Shown in pieces: positions 6,797 to 16,413 of a stretch of 19,951 bases of DNA (the first letter of the stretch is position 1; each line of letters starts with the position of its first letter). The notes under the pieces were generated by a model. It was not told where the DNA came from. It worked only from the letters and a program-made list of their open reading frames with translations, and did no database searches. Source of the stretch: Streptococcus sp. (GTDB taxonomy: Bacteria; Bacillota; Bacilli; Lactobacillales; Aerococcaceae); contig JABZYY010000013.1 of the NCBI GenBank assembly GCA_015264885.1, forward strand, positions 1 through 19,951. The letters run 5' to 3'. Made by a program: the position numbers and the translations under genes.

Positions 6797-7222
6797 TTAT
6801 TTTCTTCTATGTTTAGAAACACCAATACGGTTGATTGCCTTACTTAAAGCAATTTTTGCACGCTCTACATCACTTTGAGAACGACTACTATCGCTAATCA
6901 CTTTTTCAGCTTTATCTTTGGCTTGTTCTGCACGAGTCACGTCAATGTCTCTTGCACGCTCAGCCACGTTGGCAATAATCGTTACGACATTATCCCGCAC
7001 TTCCATAACTCCTCCACCGATTGCAATATAATCAGTTGGGGAATCCTCTAAGAATCGTTTCACTCGAAGAGCCCCGATTTTTAAAGGAAGCATGATTGGA
7101 GCATGATGCGGTAGTATGGTGATTCCGCCATCGACTGCATCGGCACTCACAGAATAGGAACGATGGTTATACACTTTTCCTTCTGGTGTTGTGACAACGA
7201 CCAGTAATTCATGTTCAGCCAT
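6797..7222 (-). CDS. atpC: F1Fo ATP synthase subunit epsilon
   Basis: Epsilon is part of the central stalk, links gamma to the c-ring and can inhibit ATP hydrolysis through its C-terminal helices. The 141-residue protein has the N-terminal beta-sandwich (about 1-88), with the family pattern GGITILPHHAPIMLPLKIG and IAIGGGVMEV. Two C-terminal helices (about 90-135) follow, then a basic end, SKHRRK. The ATG at 7222 follows the atpD stop by 2 bases. Its GGAGG lies inside the last glycine codons of atpD (GGA GGA AAC TAA), so its translation is likely coupled to that of beta. It is the last gene of the operon. Confidence 0.96.
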   Translation of the reverse strand: MAEHELLVVVTTPEGKVYNHRSYSVSADAVDGGITILPHHAPIMLPLKIGALRVKRFLEDSPTDYIAIGGGVMEVRDNVVTIIANVAERARDIDVTRAEQAKDKAEKVISDSSRSQSDVERAKIALSKAINRIGVSKHRRK

Positions 7223-7224
7223 CT

Positions 7225-8664
<1,440 letters not shown>

Positions 8665-8672
8665 CTAAAATC

Positions 8673-9605
8673 CTAATGTTCTTCCAGAGCGGCTGCTCCA
8701 CCGACAATTTCTGTAATTTCTTGTGTAATTTGCGCTTGTCGTCTCTGGTTCAAATCTTGTGTTAAGTTACTGATTAAATCTTTAGCATTATCAGTTGCAC
8801 TTCTCATTGCAGTCATACGAGATGCATGTTCTGCTGATTTGGCATCGATAATGGCTCCGTAAATAAGCGATTCTGCATATTGTGGAAGCAAGATGTCCAT
8901 AATAATTTCCTTATTCGGTTCAAAAATATAATCCAATTCGTACTCTTTTGCTTCTTCCGCGTCCAAGTCGATAATTGGTAACATTTTTTCAACACGGTAA
9001 TTTGATAACAGTGCGTTTACATGGTGATTATAGCAAACGTAAAACTCATCAAATTCACCGTCACGGAACATTTGGACCGCACTTGACACAATCTTTCTTA
9101 CTTCTTCAAAGGTTGGAATATCCGACACGTCATTAATTTCAAGACGTACATCGACTCCCATCTTCTTGAAGAAGCGACTTGCAGCATCCCCAATCGTTAA
9201 GATGACATATTCATCTTTAGACTGGTGGTCTAACTCTAACATTTCTCTTGTTGATTGGAAAATGGAAGAGTTGTAACTCCCAGCAAGTCCTTGGTCAGAT
9301 GAAATCACTAAGTATCCAGTCTTTTTAACCGGACGTTCAATTAATAAGTCGTGATAGTCGATGAAAGAAGTTACTACTTCTCCGTCCTCTGACGTTTCAT
9401 CGACAACCTCTTCTTTATTGTGATTTGCGTATAGTAAGTGAGTTACAACTTCACGGATTTTTTGAGCGTAGTCTTGATAGTGACGCACTGCTTGCTCTGA
9501 TTTGGCTAATTTTGCTGCAGAGACCATCTGCATGGCGCTAGTGATTTGACTTGTTTTCTTTGTTGAAACAATTCTCTTCTTTAAATCATTTAAGGAAGCC
9601 GTCAT
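8673..9605 (-). CDS. atpG: F1Fo ATP synthase subunit gamma
   Basis: Gamma is the rotating shaft inside the alpha-beta hexamer. Its N- and C-terminal helices form the coiled coil: LNDLKKRIVSTKKTSQITSA (about 5-24) and MTAMRSATDNAKDLISNLT (about 264-282), both strongly conserved. At 310 residues it is about 20 longer than the usual 285-290. The extra length is an acidic stretch at about 64-90 (KEEVVDETSEDGE...) before GYLVISSDQGLAGSYN. Gamma subunits of lactobacilli are known to be long in this region, so this is probably lineage-typical. The ATG at 9605 follows a GGAGAGGTGA region with normal spacing. The gene is 24 bases after atpA. Confidence 0.97.
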   Translation of the reverse strand: MTASLNDLKKRIVSTKKTSQITSAMQMVSAAKLAKSEQAVRHYQDYAQKIREVVTHLLYANHNKEEVVDETSEDGEVVTSFIDYHDLLIERPVKKTGYLVISSDQGLAGSYNSSIFQSTREMLELDHQSKDEYVILTIGDAASRFFKKMGVDVRLEINDVSDIPTFEEVRKIVSSAVQMFRDGEFDEFYVCYNHHVNALLSNYRVEKMLPIIDLDAEEAKEYELDYIFEPNKEIIMDILLPQYAESLIYGAIIDAKSAEHASRMTAMRSATDNAKDLISNLTQDLNQRRQAQITQEITEIVGGAAALEEH

Positions 9606-9629
9606 TCAGGTCACCTCTCCTTTCTACGC

Positions 9630-11138
9630 TTATTGAACACGTTCAAATAAATGAATTTGTTTGAAACTCTCAATTACTTTGTAGAATTTCTCTTCATCCG
9701 AAATCACATGTTGATCGCGGATTTCATTTAATAAATCTCTATGTTCGCTTTCTAAATGTTGATATAACGCTTTTTCAAATGGTTTAATACGGTCGATTGG
9801 AATCGCATCTAATAAACCATGTGTTAAAGCAAATAAAATCGATACTTGATACTCGATTGGTAATGGTTGGTGAACATCTTGTTTCAAGACTTCTACCGTA
9901 CGTTTACCACGATTTAATTTTTGTTGCGTTGCCGCATCTAAGTCAGAACCAAATTGAGTAAAGGCTTCTAACTCACGGTAACTTGCTAAGTCGATACGTA
10001 ATGTACCAGAAACTTTCTTCATCGCTTTAATTTGGGCAGAACCCCCAACACGCGATACAGATAATCCGGCAGATAACCCTGGACGTACCCCTGAGTAGAA
10101 TAAATCACTTTCTAGGAAGATTTGTCCATCTGTAATAGAGATTACGTTTGTTGGGATATATGCAGAAATATCTCCGGCTTGTGTTTCGATGATTGGTAAG
10201 GCTGTTAATGACCCTGCTCCTAATTCATCACTTAATTTTGCTGCACGTTCTAGTAAACGTGAGTGCAAGTAGAATACATCCCCTGGATATGCTTCACGAC
10301 CTGGTGGACGACGAAGTAATAGGGAAATTTCACGATATGCCGCAGCTTGTTTTGATAAATCATCGTACACGATTAATACATCGCGTCCTTGATACATCCA
10401 CTCTTCACCCATTGCAGTACCTGCATATGGTGCAATGTAAAGCATTGGTGCTGGTTGAGAAGCGCTCGCTGATACAACCGTTGTATATTCCATTGCTCCG
10501 TAACGTTTTAACGTTTCAACAAGAGCTTTAACCGTAGATTCTTTTTGACCAATGGCTACATAAATACATAATGTATTCTTACCTTTTTGGTTCAAAATTG
10601 CATCCACTGCAATACTTGTTTTACCAGTTTTACGGTCACCGATGATTAACTCACGTTGCCCTTTACCAATTGGAACCAACGCATCGACTACTTTTAACCC
10701 TGTAGGTAATGATTGTTTTACACTTTGACGTTGCATAACGCCAGGTGCTTCATTTTCTACTGGACGTTTTTTCGTTGTTTCGATGGCCCCAAGTCCGTCA
10801 ATTGGACGACCTAACGCATCGACAACACGACCAATCAATGCATCTCCTACTGGAACATCAAGGATACGTCCTGTACGTTTAACAGGTTCTCCTTCATGGA
10901 TATTTTCATATCCTCCGAAGATGATAACACCAACATCGTTTTTTTCTAAGTTTTGGGCCATCCCGTAGGCGCCGTTTTCAAATTCTACTAATTCTCCAGC
11001 CATTACATTTGTAAGACCGATGACACGAGCAATTCCGTCCCCGATGAAGGAAACTTCACCGATTTCTTCAATTTGTTCTTTCGTTTCAAAAGAAGCGATT
11101 TGGTCACGAATTCTCGCTGTAATATTACTCATTTCCAT
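9630..11138 (-). CDS. atpA: F1Fo ATP synthase subunit alpha
   Basis: Alpha is the non-catalytic nucleotide-binding subunit that alternates with beta in F1. The 502-residue protein shows the P-loop GDRKTGKT (167-174). The family block [22 protein letters not shown] lies near residue 285, and the alpha signature [20 protein letters not shown] follows. Two starts are possible: ATG at 11138 ([10 protein letters not shown]) or ATG at 11132 (MSNITARI). The first is closer to the AGAGGT at 11151-11156, although spacing is already long at 12 bases. A minimal ATG-GCA-TAA lies between, and its stop directly abuts the first ATG, so reinitiation may help. It is 10 bases after atpH. Confidence 0.96.
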   Translation of the reverse strand: MEMSNITARIRDQIASFETKEQIEEIGEVSFIGDGIARVIGLTNVMAGELVEFENGAYGMAQNLEKNDVGVIIFGGYENIHEGEPVKRTGRILDVPVGDALIGRVVDALGRPIDGLGAIETTKKRPVENEAPGVMQRQSVKQSLPTGLKVVDALVPIGKGQRELIIGDRKTGKTSIAVDAILNQKGKNTLCIYVAIGQKESTVKALVETLKRYGAMEYTTVVSASASQPAPMLYIAPYAGTAMGEEWMYQGRDVLIVYDDLSKQAAAYREISLLLRRPPGREAYPGDVFYLHSRLLERAAKLSDELGAGSLTALPIIETQAGDISAYIPTNVISITDGQIFLESDLFYSGVRPGLSAGLSVSRVGGSAQIKAMKKVSGTLRIDLASYRELEAFTQFGSDLDAATQQKLNRGKRTVEVLKQDVHQPLPIEYQVSILFALTHGLLDAIPIDRIKPFEKALYQHLESEHRDLLNEIRDQHVISDEEKFYKVIESFKQIHLFERVQ

Positions 11139-11148
11139 TTATGCCATC

Positions 11149-11691
11149 TCACCTCTTTAATCCTGTTTGGCTAATTTTCTCTTTGAATTGTTTTAGTTTG
11201 TTTGCAATCGTTCCATCTAATAAATACTCTTTTGTCTTAATTTGAACGCCTCCAATCACTGAAGGATCTACGGTATTCACCCAAGAATCAAATTCTTTAT
11301 GTGTTTTATTTTGGAATGCAGTTGCAATACGATCCATCTGCTCATTCGTTAAAGGAATCGCAGACACAATCTCTAATTTGTTAGCATTGTAAATATCTAA
11401 GAACGCTTCTAGTGCTTCTACAATATTCATCGAACCATCTTCAGACGGGAATGTTGCTAAGTACTCTTGTGTTTCTTTTGATAAATGTCCAAATGCTGAT
11501 TCTAATACAGATAACTTTTTGTCATAAGAGACATGCTCTAAATGCATCATCTGTCTAAACGTCGAAGTGTTTTGAATTCCTGCTAAAATAGCTTGGAGTT
11601 CATTCGTCACCTGCTCTAAGTGCCCTTCGAATTTTGCCTTCGCATAAAAATGGCTGGCTTCTTTAACGATATCTTTATGATATTTAACCAT
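11149..11691 (-). CDS. atpH: F1Fo ATP synthase subunit delta
   Basis: Delta (OSCP-like) sits on top of F1 and joins it to the peripheral stalk formed by subunit b. The 180-residue length is normal. The helical N-terminal domain (about 1-105) and the conserved C-terminal end, VDPSVIGGVQIKTKEYLLDGTIANKL (about 142-167), are clear. The ATG at 11691 overlaps the last 8 bases of atpF. No strong separate ribosome binding site is seen (only a GGGG/GGAA-rich stretch), so translation is probably coupled to that of b. Confidence 0.95.
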   Translation of the reverse strand: MVKYHKDIVKEASHFYAKAKFEGHLEQVTNELQAILAGIQNTSTFRQMMHLEHVSYDKKLSVLESAFGHLSKETQEYLATFPSEDGSMNIVEALEAFLDIYNANKLEIVSAIPLTNEQMDRIATAFQNKTHKEFDSWVNTVDPSVIGGVQIKTKEYLLDGTIANKLKQFKEKISQTGLKR

Positions 11692-12196
11692 TATTTTCCA
11701 ACCCCTTAATGAAGGCTTCGATTACTTCTTGATGTTTCTCTTTTGTCACTTCTTTTTCAAGAATTTGACTAGCAAGTTGAACCGATAGGTCTACAATATC
11801 ATCTTGCACTTGCGCAATGGCACGTTGTTTCATTGAATCGACTTCACGTTGTCCATCAGCTTTCATGCGAGAGACCACATCTTTACCTTCTTTAATCATT
11901 TCATCTTGCGTTTTTGAAGCTGCTTCACGAGCGTTATCTAAGATTTCGCTACCTTTCACTTCTGCGTTATGAATAATTTCGTTGGCATTAGCCTGAATTT
12001 CTTCCGCTGATTTTCTTTTCTCAGCGGCTTCGTCTAAATCTTTAGCAATTTTATCTCGACGTGCTTCTAACATGGCATTTACTTTATCCCAAGCAAAGAA
12101 TTTCACCAAGAATAGTAACAACGTAAATGAAATTAATACGGCTAAAGTATCGCCTAAAATTGTACTGACATTACCTGATAACATTACTTCAAACAT
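11684..12196 (-). CDS. atpF: F1Fo ATP synthase subunit b
   Basis: Subunit b forms the dimeric peripheral stalk that keeps F1 from turning. The 170-residue protein has one N-terminal membrane helix (about 15-34, DTLAVLISFTLLLFLVKFFA). A long charged alpha-helical region (about 40-150) rich in Glu, Lys, Arg and Ala suits a coiled coil, and a delta-binding C-terminus follows. Only one b gene is present, as expected for a non-photosynthetic bacterium. The ATG at 12196 has AGGAGG at 12205-12210 with 8 bases of spacing. Its stop overlaps the start of atpH. Confidence 0.96.
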   Translation of the reverse strand: MFEVMLSGNVSTILGDTLAVLISFTLLLFLVKFFAWDKVNAMLEARRDKIAKDLDEAAEKRKSAEEIQANANEIIHNAEVKGSEILDNAREAASKTQDEMIKEGKDVVSRMKADGQREVDSMKQRAIAQVQDDIVDLSVQLASQILEKEVTKEKHQEVIEAFIKGLENNG

Positions 12197-12236
12197 CTCT
12201 CACCCCTCCTTTGCGACAATAATTCCATTTGTTGGA

Positions 12237-12452
12237 TTATTTAACGAATACAAGGATAAGAGCGATTAATACGGCGAAGATTGGCATCGCTTCGATTAAG
12301 GCAACCCCGATGAACATTGTTGAACGTAATTCATTGCTCATTTCTGGTTGGCGTGTCATTGATTCAATTGTTTTTACGATAACTGCTTGGTTACCAAAGG
12401 CTGCTGCTAAAGCTGCTCCTGCTACTGCGATTGCTGCTGCTAATTCTGTCAT
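12237..12452 (-). CDS. atpE: F1Fo ATP synthase subunit c
   Basis: Subunit c forms the rotor ring that carries ions across the membrane. The 71-residue hairpin has two hydrophobic helices joined by the polar loop RQPE (34-37). The ion-binding carboxylate is Glu54 in [11 protein letters not shown]. Alignment by eye to the sodium-binding c subunit of Ilyobacter puts Asn21 where Gln32 is and Ala55 where Ser66 is, so the sodium ligands are absent and proton coupling is likely. The helix-packing motif GxGxGxG reads A14-x-A16-x-A18-x-G20, unusually alanine-rich. The ATG at 12452 has AGGA 7 bases upstream. It lies between atpB (24 bases) and atpF (40 bases). Confidence 0.97.
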   Translation of the reverse strand: MTELAAAIAVAGAALAAAFGNQAVIVKTIESMTRQPEMSNELRSTMFIGVALIEAMPIFAVLIALILVFVK

Positions 12453-12476
12453 TATAAATTCCTCATTTCTTAAAAA

Positions 12477-13190
12477 TTAATGTTTCATTACTTTATGTGA
12501 GATGTAAACCATTGTTAACGTACAGAATACGTACGCTTGAATAGCTCCAATTACCACTGAAAATCCTTGCCATACTACTCCTAGTGGTATTGCAAGAATA
12601 TAGGTTATTAGTCCTGCTGCGGATGAGAACATCACAATCAATCCTAATAACACTTCGCCGGCATAAATATTTCCGTACAGACGGAATGCCAACGTAATTG
12701 TGTTCGTAAACTCTTCAATCAATTTGATTGGGAGCATTATCGACATCGGACTTAAGTAAGAATGTTGAATATATCCTTTGAGTCCCATCTTCTGTACACC
12801 AGAATAATGTGCGATTAATGTTGTCATTAGCGCTAAGGCTAAACATACTACTGGGCTAGCTGTTGGACTGGCAAAATAGCTGTGATCTTCATAGTGAATA
12901 AAGATAATTAGCCCAACCATATTAGCGACTAGTACAAAAGAAAACAGTGAGAAAATATATAAATAATACGTTTGTGCTGTTTTCTCATCAACTGCACTGT
13001 TTACAATACCCTTCGTGAAGTCCATAAGAGCTTCTAAAGCATTTTGCAACTTACCAGGCTTCATCGAAACCTTCCTTGAGGCAAAAATTGTAAATAATGC
13101 GATTAGTAAAACACTAACCCCACATGAAATCAAAATCGGAACTGAAAACGACAATCCAAAAATCTCAACCACTTTTGGCGTTGCTTCCAT
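12477..13190 (-). CDS. atpB: F1Fo ATP synthase subunit a
   Basis: Subunit a provides the two half-channels that carry protons to and from the c-ring. The 237-residue membrane protein has five to six hydrophobic segments (about 15-37, 74-98, 112-130, 175-195, 200-232). The essential arginine is Arg170 in the signature TLAFRLYGNIYAGE, equivalent to Arg210 of Escherichia coli. It is the first gene of the operon. No atpI precedes it, and upp lies upstream on the same strand. The ATG at 13190 follows AGGAGGGGA at about 13201-13209 with rather long spacing (about 11-13 bases). A terminator-like hairpin lies directly upstream, leaving no promoter-sized space. Confidence 0.96.
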   Translation of the reverse strand: MEATPKVVEIFGLSFSVPILISCGVSVLLIALFTIFASRKVSMKPGKLQNALEALMDFTKGIVNSAVDEKTAQTYYLYIFSLFSFVLVANMVGLIIFIHYEDHSYFASPTASPVVCLALALMTTLIAHYSGVQKMGLKGYIQHSYLSPMSIMLPIKLIEEFTNTITLAFRLYGNIYAGEVLLGLIVMFSSAAGLITYILAIPLGVVWQGFSVVIGAIQAYVFCTLTMVYISHKVMKH

Positions 13191-13212
13191 GTTTCTTATT
13201 TCCCCTCCTTTA

Positions 13213-13289
13213 CACCAAATAAAAAAACTGACAATAATCCTATACTTTGAGTTTTACGCTCAGTACGGTGATTATTGTCAGATTTGGTG
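13213..13289 (-). terminator. Terminator-like hairpin in the upp-atpB gap
   Basis: A 12-bp perfect stem (CTGACAATAATC at 13228-13239 paired with GATTATTGTCAG at 13270-13281) encloses a 30-base loop that can pair further. On the minus strand it is followed by seven T (13221-13227). An outer 8-bp pair, CACCAAAT (13213-13220) with ATTTGGTG (13282-13289), can close the structure with the T-run bulged out. It ends about 11 bases before the atpB ribosome binding site, so it is either the upp terminator or an attenuator that controls the atp operon. Confidence 0.75.
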
Positions 13290-13292
13290 GCA

Positions 13293-13319
13293 ATAGTCTA
13301 TCGCAAAAGCGTTGACTAT
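13293..13319. repeat. Small inverted repeat just after upp
   Basis: ATAGTC (13293-13298) pairs with GACTAT (13314-13319), and an inner CGC-AAAA-GCG tetraloop hairpin is separated by a small internal loop. No T-run follows on either strand, so it is not a terminator alone. It may shape the leader RNA of the atp operon. Confidence 0.35.
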
Positions 13320-13328
13320 ATAAATTTA

Positions 13329-13964
13329 TTATTTGGTTCCGAATAAACGATCTCCAGCATCTCCTAATCCTGGAAGAATGTATCCATGTTCATTTAATCT
13401 TTCATCTAACGCTGCTGCGTAGATGTCGATATCTGGGTGGGCTTTACGTAGAACTTCTACACCTTCTGGAGCAGCTACAAGACAGCAAAACTTAATCGAG
13501 CTTGGTTGTGCACCACGCTTCAACAGTGCGTCAATAGCAGCTACTGCAGATCCCCCAGTTGCTAACATAGGATCAACGACAAACAATTGTCTTTCAGAAA
13601 TATCTGAAGGCAACTTCACGAAATACTCAACAGGTTGCAATGTGTCATGATCACGATACATACCAACATGCCCAATTTTGGCTGCTGGGATTAATTCGAG
13701 AATTCCATCAACCATTCCTAGTCCTGCTCGCAGAATCGGAATGATAGCAACTTTTTTACCAGCTAATGTTTTCAATGTTGTTTTAACAAGTGGAGTTTCG
13801 ATTTCTACATCTTCAAGAGGCAGATCTCTAGAAACCTCATAAGCCATTAGCATTGAAATTTCGTTTACAACTTCGCGGAAAACTTTTGTTCCACAATCCT
13901 TTTGACGAATCATTGTCAATTTATGTTGAATTAACGGATGATCAAGTACGTGAAATTTACCCAT
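13329..13964 (-). CDS. upp: Uracil phosphoribosyltransferase
   Basis: Converts uracil and PRPP to UMP in pyrimidine salvage. The 211-residue length is typical. The PRPP-binding motif is [12 protein letters not shown] (129-140). The uracil-binding region is the conserved [13 protein letters not shown] (194-206). The ATG at 13964 follows AAGGAGA with 8 bases of spacing. It sits between glyA and atpB, an order also known from other Firmicutes. In the 130-base gap before it, the only promoter hint is a TAAAAT at 14004-14009 without a clear -35, so it may be co-transcribed with glyA. Confidence 0.97.
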   Translation of the reverse strand: MGKFHVLDHPLIQHKLTMIRQKDCGTKVFREVVNEISMLMAYEVSRDLPLEDVEIETPLVKTTLKTLAGKKVAIIPILRAGLGMVDGILELIPAAKIGHVGMYRDHDTLQPVEYFVKLPSDISERQLFVVDPMLATGGSAVAAIDALLKRGAQPSSIKFCCLVAAPEGVEVLRKAHPDIDIYAAALDERLNEHGYILPGLGDAGDRLFGTK

Positions 13965-14094
13965 TTGTCATTCTCCTTCCAATACATTAGTGTCACTTCT
14001 ATTATTTTACCTAAAAACCAGTTAAATATCTAGTCTCAGTTTGAAAACTTATTATTATTTTCATAATCTGAAACCAACCTTTACATTTACTTCG

Positions 14095-15327
14095 TTACGC
14101 GTATAATTTGAAAGTTTCCGTCAACTGTTTCACTTCTTGACGAACCGTGTTTAATACTTCTTCATTTTCAGGATGTGTTAATGTTGTAAGGATTAACTCA
14201 GCTACTTTTTTCGCCGCAGCTTCATCGAAACCACGTGTTGTAATAGCTGCCGTTCCGACACGAATTCCACTTGTTTTAACAGGTGGTAATGTATCAAATG
14301 GAATGGCATTTTTATTCACTGTAATTCCAACAGTGTCGAGTAATTCTTGCGCTTCTTTACCGTTTAATCCAGTATCTTTAATATCTAGGAGTAATAGATG
14401 GTTATCTGTACCACCTGAAATCGCACGAATCACTGTTCCTTCGAACACTTGTGCCATAGCTTTAGCATTTTTCACGACTTGCTCGATATACTCACCAAAT
14501 GCTGGTTGAAGAGCTTCATGGAATGCAACTGCTTTACCTGCAATCACGTGCTCTAGGGGTCCACCTTGGATTCCAGGGAAGATCGCACTGTTTAATTTTT
14601 TACCAAATTCTTCTTTTGCTAAAATTAAACCGCCACGTGGTCCACGTAATGTTTTATGTGTTGTTGATGTCACAACATCAGCATATGGAACTGGATTTTG
14701 ATGAGCTCCTTTAGCAACTAACCCAGCGATATGGGCCATATCCACCATAAAGTAAGCTCCAACTTCTTTAGCAATTTCACTAATGCGTTTGAAGTCAATC
14801 TCACGTGGGTACGCTGAAGCTCCAGCTACGATTAATTGTGGCTTTTCTTCCTTAGCGATACGTTCTAATTCATCGTAGTCAATAGTTTCAGTTTCTGGAT
14901 TTACTCCATAAGAAACGAAGTGATAATCTTGTCCAGAGAAATTTACTCCCATTCCGTGAGTCAAGTGCCCACCATGGTTTAAGTCCATCCCTAAAATCTT
15001 ATCGCCTTTCTTCACTAGTGCACGATACGCAGCCATATTTGCTTGAGAACCTGAGTGTGGTTGAACATTGGCATATTCTGCACCAAACAATTCTTTTACA
15101 CGATCAATCGCTAATTGCTCGATGACATCCACATATTCACATCCGCCATAGTAGCGACGTCCTGGATACCCTTCTGCATATTTATTCGTTAGAATACTTC
15201 CTTGTGCACGTAAAACTCCTTCAGATACGAAGTTTTCTGATGCAATTAATTCAATCCCTTGTTGTTGACGATGTAATTCTTTTTCAATCGTCTCAAAGAT
15301 GATTTTATCTTCTGTAAATTGACTCAT
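14095..15327 (-). CDS. glyA: Serine hydroxymethyltransferase
   Basis: A PLP enzyme that interconverts serine plus tetrahydrofolate with glycine plus methylene-tetrahydrofolate, supplying one-carbon units for thymidylate, purines and methionine. The 410-residue length is normal. The PLP lysine is Lys225 in [14 protein letters not shown], and Asp196 and His199 lie in VDMAHIAGL. The N-terminal signature [10 protein letters not shown] (26-35) and the substrate loop [13 protein letters not shown] (50-62) are intact. The ATG at 15327 follows AAGGGGT. The 75-base gap upstream holds likely promoter elements, so it may start its own transcript inside the longer gene run. One-carbon supply links it loosely to tdk and upp. 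Confidence 0.97.
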   Translation of the reverse strand: MSQFTEDKIIFETIEKELHRQQQGIELIASENFVSEGVLRAQGSILTNKYAEGYPGRRYYGGCEYVDVIEQLAIDRVKELFGAEYANVQPHSGSQANMAAYRALVKKGDKILGMDLNHGGHLTHGMGVNFSGQDYHFVSYGVNPETETIDYDELERIAKEEKPQLIVAGASAYPREIDFKRISEIAKEVGAYFMVDMAHIAGLVAKGAHQNPVPYADVVTSTTHKTLRGPRGGLILAKEEFGKKLNSAIFPGIQGGPLEHVIAGKAVAFHEALQPAFGEYIEQVVKNAKAMAQVFEGTVIRAISGGTDNHLLLLDIKDTGLNGKEAQELLDTVGITVNKNAIPFDTLPPVKTSGIRVGTAAITTRGFDEAAAKKVAELILTTLTHPENEEVLNTVRQEVKQLTETFKLYA

Positions 15328-15358
15328 TCAACTACCCCTTTCTTTTCTTACCTTTTCT

Positions 15359-15374
15359 ATTTTATCACATTATA
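15359..15374 (-). promoter_or_regulatory. Possible promoter of glyA
   Basis: The minus strand carries TATAAT (15369-15374) and, a few bases on, TGATAAAAT (15359-15367), an extended -10. For the second, TCTACA lies about 16 bp upstream as a moderate -35 (4 of 6 matches to TTGACA). Either would place the start of transcription about 25-40 bases before the glyA ribosome binding site or start codon. Confidence 0.45.
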
Positions 15375-15385
15375 GGCTTTTGTAG

Positions 15386-15408
15386 AAAAACTATGAGTTC
15401 TTCTATAG
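15386..15408 (-). terminator. Weak possible terminator after sua5
   Basis: On the minus strand CTATAG, loop AAGAA and CTCATAG form a six-pair stem with one bulged base, overlapping the sua5 stop and followed by TTTTT. The stem is short and AT-rich, so efficient termination is doubtful. Confidence 0.3.
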
Positions 15409-16413
15409 AACGGTTGATGCTGCTTTTTTTAAACGATTCATATACGCGATTCCTACTCCCGTTTCAGAAGCAGATTCGGCTAAAATAACATCTAATTTTA
15501 TGTGATCCAATGACCTCAAAGCATCGAATAACGCACGGTTCATATCATCCACGCTCGTCCCCATCTTGTAAGTACCTTCAACTTTATTTTCAATTGTCTT
15601 TACAATAGCGCTTTGAGCCATCACACCCACTGTTTTTCCTTGTACTTTGTATTTATGGATAGCTTCTTCAAAAGCTTCCACTGTACCTTCTACCACAAAT
15701 ACGGGTGTTTTCGGTGCGTAATGACGATATTTCATACCAGGAGATTTTGGCACTTCCTTCTCCCCTGTTTTTGTCGTAATAGAAGATTGAATAGGACCGA
15801 TTACCGATTCAATTTGATCCTTCGTAATCACACCTGGTCTTAAAATCACAGGACCTTCTTCATTTGTTAAGTCAATCACCGTCGACTCAACACCCACAGT
15901 AGAGGACCCTCCATCCACAATCCCACGAATACGGCCATTCATATCTTCGAATACATGCTCTACTTTTGTTGGACTTGGCTTTGTTGAAAGGTTCGCACTC
16001 GGCCCTACAAGAGGAATTCCTACCTTCGTGATTAACTCTAATGTGACAGGATGATTTGGCATTCGGAAAGACACTGTTGGAAGTCCGGCAGATAAGGCTG
16101 GAGCGTAAATTCCTGGTTTTGCCTTCAGAATCATTGTGAGTGGTCCTGGCCAGAAAGCTTTTGCTAAGGTCAGCGCAATTTCAGGAACTTCTTCTACAGT
16201 AGAAGTCATCTGATGAATATCACTAATATGAACAATCAGCGGATTATCACTTGGACGCCCTTTTGCTTCAAAGACTTTTAGAACGGCTTCTTGACTCGTT
16301 GCGATAGCTCCTAATCCATATACCGTCTCCGTAGGGAAAGAAACAATTTCACCTTGTTTTAAAGCCTGAGAAGCAACATCTAAGTTTTCTTTTGTAAAAA
16401 TTTGTGTTTCCAT
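15403..16413 (-). CDS. sua5: L-threonylcarbamoyladenylate synthase (Sua5/YwlC type)
   Basis: Makes threonylcarbamoyl-AMP from threonine, bicarbonate and ATP, the first step of t6A37 modification of tRNAs that read ANN codons. The 336-residue protein has the YrdC domain (about 10-200) plus a C-terminal Sua5 domain (about 230-335), so it is the long form rather than TsaC. Visible motifs are PTETVYGLG (27-35), KGRPSDNPL (51-59), SANLS (139-143) and GVESTVID (174-181). The linker SPGMKYRHYAPKTP joins the two domains. Its ATG overlaps the prmC stop by one base (TAATG), so translation is coupled. The order prfA-prmC-sua5 is common in Firmicutes. Confidence 0.95.
   Translation of the reverse strand: METQIFTKENLDVASQALKQGEIVSFPTETVYGLGAIATSQEAVLKVFEAKGRPSDNPLIVHISDIHQMTSTVEEVPEIALTLAKAFWPGPLTMILKAKPGIYAPALSAGLPTVSFRMPNHPVTLELITKVGIPLVGPSANLSTKPSPTKVEHVFEDMNGRIRGIVDGGSSTVGVESTVIDLTNEEGPVILRPGVITKDQIESVIGPIQSSITTKTGEKEVPKSPGMKYRHYAPKTPVFVVEGTVEAFEEAIHKYKVQGKTVGVMAQSAIVKTIENKVEGTYKMGTSVDDMNRALFDALRSLDHIKLDVILAESASETGVGIAYMNRLKKAASTVL

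Noticed and set aside
10193..10531. 112-codon plus-strand frame inside atpA
   Set aside because: It is antisense to a highly conserved coding region, has no ribosome binding site and no family pattern. It is a shadow of atpA codon use.
13965..14094. Riboswitch, T-box or PyrR leader upstream of upp
   Set aside because: The 130 bases are AT-rich with only a five-pair hairpin (TTTCA/TGAAA) and no conserved T-box or PyrR anti-antiterminator motif.
14147..14509. 120-codon plus-strand frame inside glyA
   Set aside because: It is antisense to conserved glyA sequence with Ser/Val-rich shadow composition and no initiation signal.
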